A stretch of 64,000 nt of DNA from CAYOWK01 sp964407665 (lineage in GTDB: Bacteria; Pseudomonadota; Alphaproteobacteria; Caulobacterales; Hyphomonadaceae). The stretch spans positions 54,569-118,568 of the forward strand of contig CAYOWK010000007.1 in NCBI GenBank assembly GCA_964407665.1, given 5' to 3'. This document shows, piece by piece, positions 9,026 to 17,323 of the stretch. The position numbers were made by a program, and so were the translations under genes. The first letter of the stretch is position 1. Each line of letters begins with the position of its first letter. Below the pieces are notes generated by a model, which worked only from the letters and a program-made list of their open reading frames with translations, was not told where the DNA came from and made no database searches.

Positions 9026-11710
9026 TCAGAACTCTGTCGACAGACCGAATGTCAGGCTGGTGCCCAGATCGTAACGGTTGATGATCACTTCGCCGCCAGA
9101 GGCCTGCTGGTATTCGTCATAGTCTTCTCCGAGGAGGTTCTCCGCCCGGACAGTGAACGTCAGCGGCCGGCCGCCCAGCGTGAGTTGGCGGCGATAGTTG
9201 AAGTCGAGAATGACGCCGGGATCCTGAATGTAGTCGGGTTCGCCGGCGCTGCCGCGTGCAGACACCCGCTCGCTGACGTAGGTCATGAGCAGCGTGGCCT
9301 GGTCTGTCTCGCTCTCGACGCCGAACTGAAGGTTGACGACATGCTCGGACTGTCCCTGCATCTGGGCGCCGTCGGTGAAGAAGTTCGATGCTGGAACCAG
9401 CGTCGGAACCGTGGCGGTGGAGCTGCCGAGGGTGGCGACCGTATCGCTGCTGCCGATCGACAGCTGGCTGTCGGCGTATGTGTAGTTCGCCTGCAGAAGC
9501 AGGGACGAATTCGCCAGCAGACCGCTTTCGAAAGGAAGGTCCCAGATCTTCTTGACCTCGAACTCGGCCCCAAGGATCTCGGCGGCGGGCGCGTTCAGAT
9601 AGGACTGGCCGAGCTGACCGTCGCTGAACTGGAACACGAACGATTCCACAGGACGCGAGAGCTCCTTGAAGAAGCCACCCACCGTGAAGTACTGCGCCCT
9701 GTCGAAATACCACTCGTAGCGCAGGTCGAAGTTGGTGAGGCGGGTGTCCTTCAGGAACGGGTTACCAGAGAACGTCCGGTCGCTGTCCGGATCCAGATAC
9801 TGGGCCGGCGCAAGCTCGCGGAACTGCGGGCGTCCAATGGTCTGCGAGGCGCCGCCCTTCAGCTGCATGTCTGGCATGAAGTTCCAGGTGACGATGGCCG
9901 CCGGGAGATAGTAGCCGTTTTTGATCTCGAAGCATCCTGTTGCACCGCTGCAGCGCCCGCCGAGGAACGATTGCTGGGTGTAGAGGGTCTCGATCGCACG
10001 CTCGCCGCGGAGACCGATCGTGGTCCGGACAAACGGCAACGGCTCGAGGTCGGCCTTGAGATAGGCCCCGGTGACCTCAAGCTTTGCGCGGTGGTCAGCG
10101 TTGTTGTCAGAGCTCTGCGCGAGCTCGATCATGGCCAGGGTGGGCTGCGTGGGGTGCGTTCCGACGCTCAGGTTGTAGTCTGAGAAGAGGAAGTCCACGC
10201 GCGCCTGCTCGAGCACGCTATCGGCCGGAATGGCGTCAACGAAACGGTAGTTGTCCTCAATCGACTTGCGTGAGTTGTCCGAGTGCGACAGGCCGCCAGA
10301 GAAGACCATGTCCCGAACGCCCGACATAGGCACCGCGTAGCTGACATCAATGCGGGCCGCCGCCACTTCATCCTGAAGATCGGAGAACTTCAGTTTGGCG
10401 GAAGCGATCGAATCGGAGCCAGCGTAGCGATAACGGTTGTCGTCGTTCAGGTTGAAGTTCGTGCGGTAGTTCCACTCGTACGGAGACTCGCGCGACGTCT
10501 GACCGTAGGAGGCTGCGACGCCGATATCCAGGTTGCCAAAGTCGAAGTCGCCGGACAGCTGGCTGGAGAACAGTTCCCGCTCGAACCAGGCTGTCCGCTC
10601 GTCGCGCAGGCCGGCGTCAGTGCTGAGCGGGTCCGTGCCGAACGCGACCTTCGTCTGCTTGGTGGTGCGGCGAACGTAAAGGTTGGTGAACTTGATCTCG
10701 TGCGCGCCGATCAGTGCGCCGGCCTGGATCAGGCTGTCCCAGCCGACATTGTTGTTGGTCGTCGTATAGTTGAAATCGCGGAAGCTGGAGCCCGAGAGCT
10801 GTTGCTGGATGCCATCCTGCGTTTCCCAGTCGTTGGAGAAACCCAGGACGCCGGTGAGGCCGATGCGCGTGTTCCCGCCATCAAGGTCGATTATGTGGCC
10901 ACCGGCCAGATCGACCCCGAAATTGCCCGGGATCTGGGTGTTCTCCTGCACAAGCCGCAGCTTCGCGTTTTCGAGGCTTTGCCCAACCACCATGACTTCT
11001 TGCGGAGCCGTCAGCGTGGAATCAAGGTCAAGCGTGCCCGAGTTGACCTGCTGGCCAGACGTCATCGTGCGATAGAGCGCGGCAGGTATCTTCCGCGTGC
11101 CATCATCGAAACCGATCACATCGAGTTCGTCGCCCTCGTAGGTGTAACCGTTCGCGAGAGTCGTCTCTGAATTCATGCCGCCGCTGATGCCGGCTTTCAG
11201 GTAGGAATTGTCGGGGAGCGCGAGCGTGGTGAGATCGATGACGCCGCCGCCAAACTCGCCGGGGTATTCAACCGAGTAAGACTTCTGGACGGCGACGCCA
11301 TCCAGCAGGCCCGTGGGGAAGAGGTCGAGCGGAACGACGCGCTGCAGGGGTTCGGGAGAGGGCAGCGTGAGTCCGTTCAGTGTCGCAGACGAGTACCGCT
11401 CGCCAAGGCCGCGCACATAGATGAACCGGCCCTCGGCGATCGAAAGGCCCGTCACGCGTGTCAGCGCTTCGGCTGCGTCCGAGTCGCCTGCGCGCTCGAG
11501 ATCGACGTTCGTCAGGAAGGCCGCGACTTCAGACGTTTCCTGGAGCGGCTCCGGGATGTATTCGCCGAGAACGACGATGGTCTCGGTCGGGGGAGAGGAC
11601 TGGGGCGCCGCCACATCGGGCGTCCCCGCCTGCTGGGCGAGTGCGGAGGGCGAGATCAACGCAGACGATGCGATGAGCAGAACGCCGAGCGAACCGTAGG
11701 AGTATTTCAT
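9026..11710 (-). CDS. TonB-dependent outer-membrane receptor
   Basis: 894 residues from the ATG at 11710 (MKYSYGSLGVLLIASSALIS..ALAQ, a clear signal peptide); an upstream in-frame start would run into the neighbouring gene. A TonB-box-like ETIVVLG lies near residue 45. The plug domain has IYVRGLGERYSSATLNGLT and a GEFGGGVIDL end. The long barrel finishes with a terminal Phe (LTFGLSTEF), as in outer-membrane beta-barrels. The plug type with GLGERYSS and LPSPEPLQRVVPLDLFP resembles receptors often encoded beside secreted beta-helix proteins like the next gene upstream. Ligand unknown. The Pho box ahead of the cluster suggests a phosphorus-containing substrate, which is an inference. Confidence 0.9.
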   Translation of the reverse strand: MKYSYGSLGVLLIASSALISPSALAQQAGTPDVAAPQSSPPTETIVVLGEYIPEPLQETSEVAAFLTNVDLERAGDSDAAEALTRVTGLSIAEGRFIYVRGLGERYSSATLNGLTLPSPEPLQRVVPLDLFPTGLLDGVAVQKSYSVEYPGEFGGGVIDLTTLALPDNSYLKAGISGGMNSETTLANGYTYEGDELDVIGFDDGTRKIPAALYRTMTSGQQVNSGTLDLDSTLTAPQEVMVVGQSLENAKLRLVQENTQIPGNFGVDLAGGHIIDLDGGNTRIGLTGVLGFSNDWETQDGIQQQLSGSSFRDFNYTTTNNNVGWDSLIQAGALIGAHEIKFTNLYVRRTTKQTKVAFGTDPLSTDAGLRDERTAWFERELFSSQLSGDFDFGNLDIGVAASYGQTSRESPYEWNYRTNFNLNDDNRYRYAGSDSIASAKLKFSDLQDEVAAARIDVSYAVPMSGVRDMVFSGGLSHSDNSRKSIEDNYRFVDAIPADSVLEQARVDFLFSDYNLSVGTHPTQPTLAMIELAQSSDNNADHRAKLEVTGAYLKADLEPLPFVRTTIGLRGERAIETLYTQQSFLGGRCSGATGCFEIKNGYYLPAAIVTWNFMPDMQLKGGASQTIGRPQFRELAPAQYLDPDSDRTFSGNPFLKDTRLTNFDLRYEWYFDRAQYFTVGGFFKELSRPVESFVFQFSDGQLGQSYLNAPAAEILGAEFEVKKIWDLPFESGLLANSSLLLQANYTYADSQLSIGSSDTVATLGSSTATVPTLVPASNFFTDGAQMQGQSEHVVNLQFGVESETDQATLLMTYVSERVSARGSAGEPDYIQDPGVILDFNYRRQLTLGGRPLTFTVRAENLLGEDYDEYQQASGGEVIINRYDLGTSLTFGLSTEF

Positions 11711-11752
11711 GATAGCAGCCCTTGCAGCAGGGGTGACGTCCGGGACGAGGCT

Positions 11753-11782
11753 GCGGGCGACGGCCATAGGGCCGCCGCCCGC
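11753..11782 (-). other. GC-rich hairpin between lipoprotein and receptor genes
   Basis: On the minus strand a 13-bp stem (one G-U pair) closes a 4-base CTAT loop: complement 11782-11770 pairs with 11765-11753. No T-run follows, so read-through is expected. Such hairpins between same-strand genes often stabilise the upstream message or set relative levels. It lies in the 91-base gap between the beta-helix lipoprotein and the receptor. Confidence 0.55.
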
Positions 11783-11801
11783 GGTATCGCATAGTCGAGG
11801 G

Positions 11802-13415
11802 CTAGCAGTTCTCTTCGCCAATCAGCGGGCTGCAGGTCCAGCCCTGGTACCACGTGCTCGACGACGTCGCGGCGCCGATGAAGGCCGGAGCGGTCGTGCC
11901 GAAGAACGTGGAGCCGGTGTTGTTGACCGGAACAGTCCGGGCGACGGCCGTTTCGGTAGCGCCGTTAAGGAAAGCCACCGAGGACGTGCCCGTGCGGGCG
12001 GCCAGGGACAGCGTTCCAGCGTTGGTGTTGCTGGCGCTGCCGCTGGCCGTGAAGAGGGCAAGAGCGCCAGCGCGATCAATGCCGAGGTCGCCCGTCGTGG
12101 TGTTCGCCTCGTTGTCGTTGAGGATGTCCGTGGTGCAACCCATGAACACCGAGAAGAAGCGCGGCGCGCCGATCACGGTCGAACCGGACGTGTCGCTCGG
12201 CGTCGAGTCGTTCGTGTCGATGTCGAGGCACGGATCGCCGCCCGTACCGACCCGGCCGACCACCGAGTTGTAAAGCTGGACGCCGTTTCCGGAGTTGATG
12301 GTGATCACTTCCGAGGCAGCCGTCGAGGTGCGGCCCAGAAGGGTCGCGTTGGAGATCACCGGGCGGGTGTTAAGGGTGTAGGGGCCCGCTTGCGGCGTCA
12401 GGCGGCCGGCAGACGAGAATTCGAACACGCGGTCGCCGCCGTTCGGGCGCTGCACGGCCAGAAGCGTGTTCGTGTGGCCGCGCCAGCCCCAGTCAACGTC
12501 GTACGAGTCGTCGTCGTTGCCGGTCAGGACGATGTTCGAAAGGTTCACGGTGCCGCCGAAGATCTCGATGCCATCGTCTGACGAGTTGTGGACCTGAATG
12601 TTCTGCAGGATCGTGTTGCTGCCGACGCCGCCCAGCGTGATGCCGTTCAACTCGTTGCCAGGAAGGATCTCGAAGCCCGAGTGCTGCAGGCGCAGGTAGC
12701 GGATCTGGCCCGAGTTGTCGTTGTTCGTTGCGCCGCCCATGAAGGCGGACGTGCCCTCGACTTGGTTGATGCAGGCAGTGGTCAGGAGCGTGGCCCCGCC
12801 AGCGTTGCAGTTCGAGATGGGCGCGCGGCCCAGAATCACGAGGCCGCCCCACTGCCCGATGGAGTCGGCGTCGGTCAGGCCCTGGATGCTCTGGCGGCTC
12901 GTGAAGATGATCGGCGAGTCGGCGGTGCCGTTCGCGTTGATGGCCGAACCACGGTTGACGACGAGATAGTCGGTTCCGCCGGAACCGAAGAGACGGACGC
13001 CGGGGGCGACGTTCAGAACGCCGCGCGAACCGGTGCCGGTGACGGCCGGATCGGGACCCATGTCAACGCCGATATCGACGCGACCGGAGACTGAGTAGAC
13101 AACGCCGTCGGCGGCCTGGAGCGACAGCGTGGAGCCGTTGGCGACAAGCGCCGGCAGCTGGCAGTTCCGCAGGGAACCGCCGGGCACGGTGATGGTGCCG
13201 GCGTTGAGGAAGCCGTCGGGGCAGGTGGCGGCGGGCTGCACAGCCGGCGACGGCGGGGCAGTCGGGGGCGAGACCGGCGGAGCGGCCGGCGGCGGCAGAA
13301 CGAAGACGCCTTCGCCAGGCGAGGCAACGCCGTCCGAGCCCGAGCACGCAGAGGCGACGCCGGCGGCAAGGCACGCCAGCAGCGCGGCTCTTACCGTGGA
13401 ATTCTTCGAAGTCAT
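11802..13415 (-). CDS. Secreted beta-helix-type lipoprotein, probable receptor partner and T2SS cargo
   Basis: 537 residues. The N-terminus MTSKNSTVRAALLACLAAGVASAC reads as a lipoprotein signal with Cys24, followed by a Ser/Pro-rich linker to about residue 62. The body has family-typical segments SPIIFTSRQ, QWGGLVILGRAPI, NSGQIRYLRLQHSG, ELNGITLGGVGS, SSDDGIEIFGGTVN and DDSYDVDWGWRG. These belong to a right-handed beta-helix family, often mislabelled multidrug transporter, found beside TonB-dependent receptors in Bacteroidota and sphingomonads. The C-terminus WYQGWTC..EENC has two cysteines. It is first in the row lipoprotein - receptor - gspC-L. Export by the neighbouring T2SS and a role in ligand capture at the surface are inferences from this context. 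A Pho-box-like array sits about 100 bases upstream. Confidence 0.8.
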   Translation of the reverse strand: MTSKNSTVRAALLACLAAGVASACSGSDGVASPGEGVFVLPPPAAPPVSPPTAPPSPAVQPAATCPDGFLNAGTITVPGGSLRNCQLPALVANGSTLSLQAADGVVYSVSGRVDIGVDMGPDPAVTGTGSRGVLNVAPGVRLFGSGGTDYLVVNRGSAINANGTADSPIIFTSRQSIQGLTDADSIGQWGGLVILGRAPISNCNAGGATLLTTACINQVEGTSAFMGGATNNDNSGQIRYLRLQHSGFEILPGNELNGITLGGVGSNTILQNIQVHNSSDDGIEIFGGTVNLSNIVLTGNDDDSYDVDWGWRGHTNTLLAVQRPNGGDRVFEFSSAGRLTPQAGPYTLNTRPVISNATLLGRTSTAASEVITINSGNGVQLYNSVVGRVGTGGDPCLDIDTNDSTPSDTSGSTVIGAPRFFSVFMGCTTDILNDNEANTTTGDLGIDRAGALALFTASGSASNTNAGTLSLAARTGTSSVAFLNGATETAVARTVPVNNTGSTFFGTTAPAFIGAATSSSTWYQGWTCSPLIGEENC

Positions 13416-13513
13416 GCAGGTCTCCCTCGAGAAAAATCAGGGGACCGCAGGGGAGCGCTATCCGGTCCGGTGACCGGTGCGCCCGCCATCCCCGGAGAGG
13501 ACCGCTATCCGGG

Positions 13514-13546
13514 GATGATGACAGACGCCGCACAGTTACATGACAG
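13514..13546 (-). promoter_or_regulatory. Probable PhoB binding site (three tandem 11-bp half-sites)
   Basis: Read on the minus strand, three consecutive 11-base units are CTGTCATGTAA, CTGTGCGGCGT and CTGTCATCATC. The Pho box is known as two CTGTCAT-like 7-mers separated by 4 bases, that is an 11-base period. Units 1 and 3 match the 7-mer perfectly and unit 2 matches CTGT. The array lies 99 bases upstream of the beta-helix lipoprotein start and downstream of a terminator, where a promoter for the lipoprotein-receptor-T2SS unit is expected. A GATAGC at about 13504-13509 is a weak -10 candidate. Confidence 0.65.
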
Positions 13547-13625
13547 TTTTGATTCTATCGCGCCGTCGGCCACGTTGGATCGTTGGGTGTGGCTTTGGCG
13601 CCGGTCTGAGCGGGAGGATGTGACG

Positions 13626-13656
13626 AAAAAGGGCGGAGCGGTTTCCCGCTTCGCCC
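13626..13656 (-). terminator. Rho-independent terminator of the autotransporter gene
   Basis: On the minus strand an 11-bp stem (GGGCGAAGCGG with CCGCTCCGCCC, one mismatch) closes a GAAA tetraloop and is followed directly by TTTTT (13630-13626). It begins about 60 bases after the autotransporter stop and isolates that gene from the Pho-box promoter region below. Confidence 0.85.
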
Positions 13657-13714
13657 TCTTTCGACAACTTGCAGCAGGCATTGTGCCGAACCCGAGACGG
13701 CTTTGCCTGGCCGC

Positions 13715-16700
13715 CTACCAGAACGACAGGCGCAACGTCAGTGAGCCATAGTGAGTCGTGGCCTGCTCAGAAATCTCGGTGTCGTAACCGACCTTTACGT
13801 TCAGGAACTGGCTCGAAACGTTGAAGCCGATGCCTGCCGTGATCGCGTCTTCCGGGTCCAGGCCGTCAGCCAGCGTGAACGAGGTTGGTCCGCCTGCGAA
13901 CTTGTAGTCGGCGCCCTGAGCGTCCCACGACAGGATGCTGCGATAGCCGACGGTTGCCCGAGGCCGGAACTGGAACTCGCCGCCCATACCGAAGTTCGCC
14001 GAGATCTCCGCGCCGTAGCCTGCTGTGGCAAGGGAGTGCTCGGCGTCGCTGGCGGTCAGGGCGATGCCCGTCCCCTGCAGCGACGTCTCGGTGTACCCTT
14101 CCTGCTTGACCAGCGTGTAGTCGACCCCGGCGTACGGCTTGAGGTCGAATGCGCCGAGCGGGAAGCGATAGCCCGCCCTGACGGCTGCAGTCGCGGTGTT
14201 GCCCGACCAGCTTGCAGAGGTCTGGTCCGTGAAGTCGCCTGTATTGACCTTGCGATCCGAGTTGAAGTCCGTGAAACCTGCGGATGCCGCGCCGGTGACA
14301 GACAACTGACCGGATTTCCAGCCGCCGTATGCACCGACGGACGTGTTGGCGACGCGCAGGGGCGAGAAGCTGCGGCCCTTCTCCTCGAGCTCCACCGATT
14401 CCAGAGACAGGAAGGCCCCAAGGACGCTGTTGCGTCCCCCGAGCAGGTCAAGACCCGCAGCCACGCCGAAGCCGCCGCCCGATACGCCAAGCGCTTCGTC
14501 GGAAAGGTCCGTATCACGATAGACGCCAAACTCCTCGACCCATGCGCCGCCCGGGCCTTCGGGTTTCTCGGTTATAAGGTCGAGCCGGTGTGCGGCCGCT
14601 CCAAACGCCGACCCGGCGTTAGCGGCCAGAACCTGGACTGTTGCAGCATCCTGCGCCGGCAAAAGGTCGGCCCATGTCGTCCGGAATGTTTTTGCGTCTG
14701 CGACCGCTGTGACAGCCTTACCAACCTCTGCATCCGCGACCAGGAAGTCCAGCACCGCGTTGTACGCAGAGGCCGAACGGTCGTTCAGGGTCAGTTCGTC
14801 CGCCGTCTTTACGCGGAGCACCAGGTCCAGTGCGTTCTGTCCGGCAGGGCTCTGGAGCGAGACATCGTAGAGATAGGGGGATTCACCGCCGATCATGGCA
14901 GCTGCAGGACCGCCGAGGTTCAGCGTGCCGGCTTCAATAACCCGCAAGGTGAACGGGGTGCGCTTCACCTCGTTGAAGATCGGAGTGAATTTGGTGTTCG
15001 CCGCGACGTTTGCCGTACCGCTGACGTCAAAAATCGGATTGCCGTTTGTGATGCGTGCGTTCGAAACGACGACGCCGACATTTGCGCCGTTGGAGAGGTT
15101 CATGCTGTTCACGCCCAGCGATGGGGTCGCCGAGTTGTTGAACGTTGCATTGTTGACGGTGATGTCGAGGGACCCGCCCGTACCGCGCGTGACATCGCCT
15201 TCGTATACAGCGCCTGAGGTCAGGCTGATCTGGGAAACCGCGTTGCCAAGGGTAAGCGCGCCTTCGACAACCGAGCTGTTGCTAAGGTTGACCGTCGCTC
15301 CCGCGCCGCCAAAGGCGGTATCGCCAAAAAGCTTCGCGCTAGCGACGTTCAGGGTGTCCGACCCGGAGCTGAATGCGACGTCCCCAAAGACTTCGCCCGA
15401 CAGCAGATCGAAGCGGTCGGAGCCTGATCCAAGCCGGATATCGCCGAACATGCGGGCGTTATCGACCGTGTCTGTCTGCGTCAGGACGACGCCAGACGTG
15501 TTTGCTGACAGATCCAGTGCGAGATTCAGGCCCGTTCCATCGGTAATCGTGTCTGATGTGTCGTCATCAACGTGGCCGGCCACCAGGCGGGACGTATTCG
15601 TGAACGAGGTGACAGTACCCGACAGGTCGCGGAAGGCGACGGCGTCGCCCTCGTATCCGCGCGTGCTTGCGGCGACGTTGCCGTTGTTGGTCACGGAGGC
15701 GACATTCGCGCCCGCTCCGATGAGAACCCCGATGGCGTCGTCAGCGTCTTCAGTCAGGACCTGCGCGGTTATCGATCCCGTGTTGACAAGCTGAGGCGTA
15801 ATTGCGCCCCTCCCGATGCTGACGCCGGTCGCGTCAGCTTCCAGCGCGCGGGCCGAGATCGTACCGCCGTTGAAGACGCCGCCCTGGACGGTAGTGGTGT
15901 AGGCGCCGTCCGCAGACCCAGCGATCCTCAATCCCGTCGCCGAGATATTGAGACCGTTCAGTCCCACATTCTGGCCATCCGCCCGGATCGAGCCGCGATT
16001 GATGAGGCCGTACTGATAGTCGAAAACGCCAATGACCTCAGTGGTATTGTTGTCCTTGTCGTCGTCCAGCGTATCCTGAACGGACTCGCGCACGAGGCCG
16101 AAGTTGATGTTGGCGCCGGCGGCGCCGTCGAGGGGCTGGAGGAGGAGGGCGGGGGCGGAGCCCAGGCTGGTTATCGAGGCGGTCGAGCGGTTTTCGTTGA
16201 AGTCCTGGATCACGTCCTTGACGGTGTCGGTGGGGTCCGTCGTTCCCACAGCCGCGCCGTTCAGCAACAGTCCGCGGGTCAGGTTTCCGCGGACCACGAC
16301 GGCTGAGGACCCCTGGTAGAGATCGTCTGCATCAAGGCGCTGCTCGATGGTCGGCTGCCCGCTCTGCAGGAAGTCAGGGTCGGCATAGTTTGTAAGGGAC
16401 GTGCTGGTGTAGCCCGTCGTGAGAACGGAGCCGTCGATCATGAATTCGCCGGCGACATCACCGAGCACCCGCACCCCGGTCGAGCCCTGGCCGGTGACGA
16501 CGGTTGTCCCGCCCAGCGTAACGTTGCCGGTCACATCCTCCCGGATATCGACGCCAAATCCGCCCGATCCGAGCACGGTGACGCCGCCATCCTGGGTCAG
16601 CGAACCATTCAGGATGGACTGAAGCGAGATGCCGGCGGACTGGTTGCCCTCGATCGAGACGGTGCCGGTGGTGAGGATGTTGCCCGTCATCGTGCCGCCG

Positions 16701-17125
16701 GACTGAAGCAGCAATCCCGTACGGCCCGAGCCGGTCGCCAGTTCACCGTCAAGGTCGCCGTCGGCGTCGGTGTCGGTCCGAGTGTAGTCCTCCACAAGGC
16801 TGATCGCGCCAGAACCCGTGTACCCGGTCGTCAGGCCGGGATTTATCAGGACGCCGGTTGCGTTGTTTGCGTTGGTGATCGAGATGGCGCCGTTGTTGGT
16901 GAGTGTATTGGCGCTGTTGATCGTGACCCCGGTCGAGCCAGCCGTCGTGGCGAGCGTAATGCTGCCCGCCGACGTGATTTCCACGTTGGCCGGTGCGCCG
17001 TTGCTGGCTGTTGCAGTGCTGACGGGCGTGGTCGTCGCCGTCGCGATCGATACCTGCGCCATCGCCGGCATCGCCAGTGCGAACGGCGCAGCAGCGCCCA
17101 ACAACAGCCGAACTTTCAATGACAT
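13715..17125 (-). CDS. Autotransporter (type Va) with large repetitive passenger
   Basis: 1136 residues from the ATG at 17125 (MSLKVRLLLGAAAPFALAMPAMAQ, a Sec signal peptide). A TTG at 17155 has a near-perfect AGGAGG 5 bases upstream and would add ten residues. The passenger (about 25-850) is rich in Gly, Asn, Thr and Val with repeating beta-solenoid-like units such as LSGEVFGDVAFSSGSDTLN and LFGDTAFGGAGATVN; no protease, lipase or adhesin active site is recognised. The last 270 or so residues form the autotransporter beta-barrel, ending SLTLRLSFW with the terminal aromatic BAM signal. Probably surface adhesion or shielding. A T2SS is not needed for its export. Followed by a strong terminator. 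Confidence 0.88.
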   Translation of the reverse strand: MSLKVRLLLGAAAPFALAMPAMAQVSIATATTTPVSTATASNGAPANVEITSAGSITLATTAGSTGVTINSANTLTNNGAISITNANNATGVLINPGLTTGYTGSGAISLVEDYTRTDTDADGDLDGELATGSGRTGLLLQSGGTMTGNILTTGTVSIEGNQSAGISLQSILNGSLTQDGGVTVLGSGGFGVDIREDVTGNVTLGGTTVVTGQGSTGVRVLGDVAGEFMIDGSVLTTGYTSTSLTNYADPDFLQSGQPTIEQRLDADDLYQGSSAVVVRGNLTRGLLLNGAAVGTTDPTDTVKDVIQDFNENRSTASITSLGSAPALLLQPLDGAAGANINFGLVRESVQDTLDDDKDNNTTEVIGVFDYQYGLINRGSIRADGQNVGLNGLNISATGLRIAGSADGAYTTTVQGGVFNGGTISARALEADATGVSIGRGAITPQLVNTGSITAQVLTEDADDAIGVLIGAGANVASVTNNGNVAASTRGYEGDAVAFRDLSGTVTSFTNTSRLVAGHVDDDTSDTITDGTGLNLALDLSANTSGVVLTQTDTVDNARMFGDIRLGSGSDRFDLLSGEVFGDVAFSSGSDTLNVASAKLFGDTAFGGAGATVNLSNSSVVEGALTLGNAVSQISLTSGAVYEGDVTRGTGGSLDITVNNATFNNSATPSLGVNSMNLSNGANVGVVVSNARITNGNPIFDVSGTANVAANTKFTPIFNEVKRTPFTLRVIEAGTLNLGGPAAAMIGGESPYLYDVSLQSPAGQNALDLVLRVKTADELTLNDRSASAYNAVLDFLVADAEVGKAVTAVADAKTFRTTWADLLPAQDAATVQVLAANAGSAFGAAAHRLDLITEKPEGPGGAWVEEFGVYRDTDLSDEALGVSGGGFGVAAGLDLLGGRNSVLGAFLSLESVELEEKGRSFSPLRVANTSVGAYGGWKSGQLSVTGAASAGFTDFNSDRKVNTGDFTDQTSASWSGNTATAAVRAGYRFPLGAFDLKPYAGVDYTLVKQEGYTETSLQGTGIALTASDAEHSLATAGYGAEISANFGMGGEFQFRPRATVGYRSILSWDAQGADYKFAGGPTSFTLADGLDPEDAITAGIGFNVSSQFLNVKVGYDTEISEQATTHYGSLTLRLSFW

Positions 17126-17323
17126 GTGGCCGTTAACTCCTGCACTGGCACGCAACCGACCCTCCTGCCATCGCGACGCGGCAGGCTCAGACCCGCTCAG
17201 GTAGCGTGACGGGACGTTCGGCGCTACCCCGTCTTGTCAGTCAAGAAACCCAATGTGTCGCCCGTGTGGCGGAGTTTCCCGTCAGGGCCGAGGATTTGCC
17301 TGGCCGGTGAAGCGTCCTGTGGA

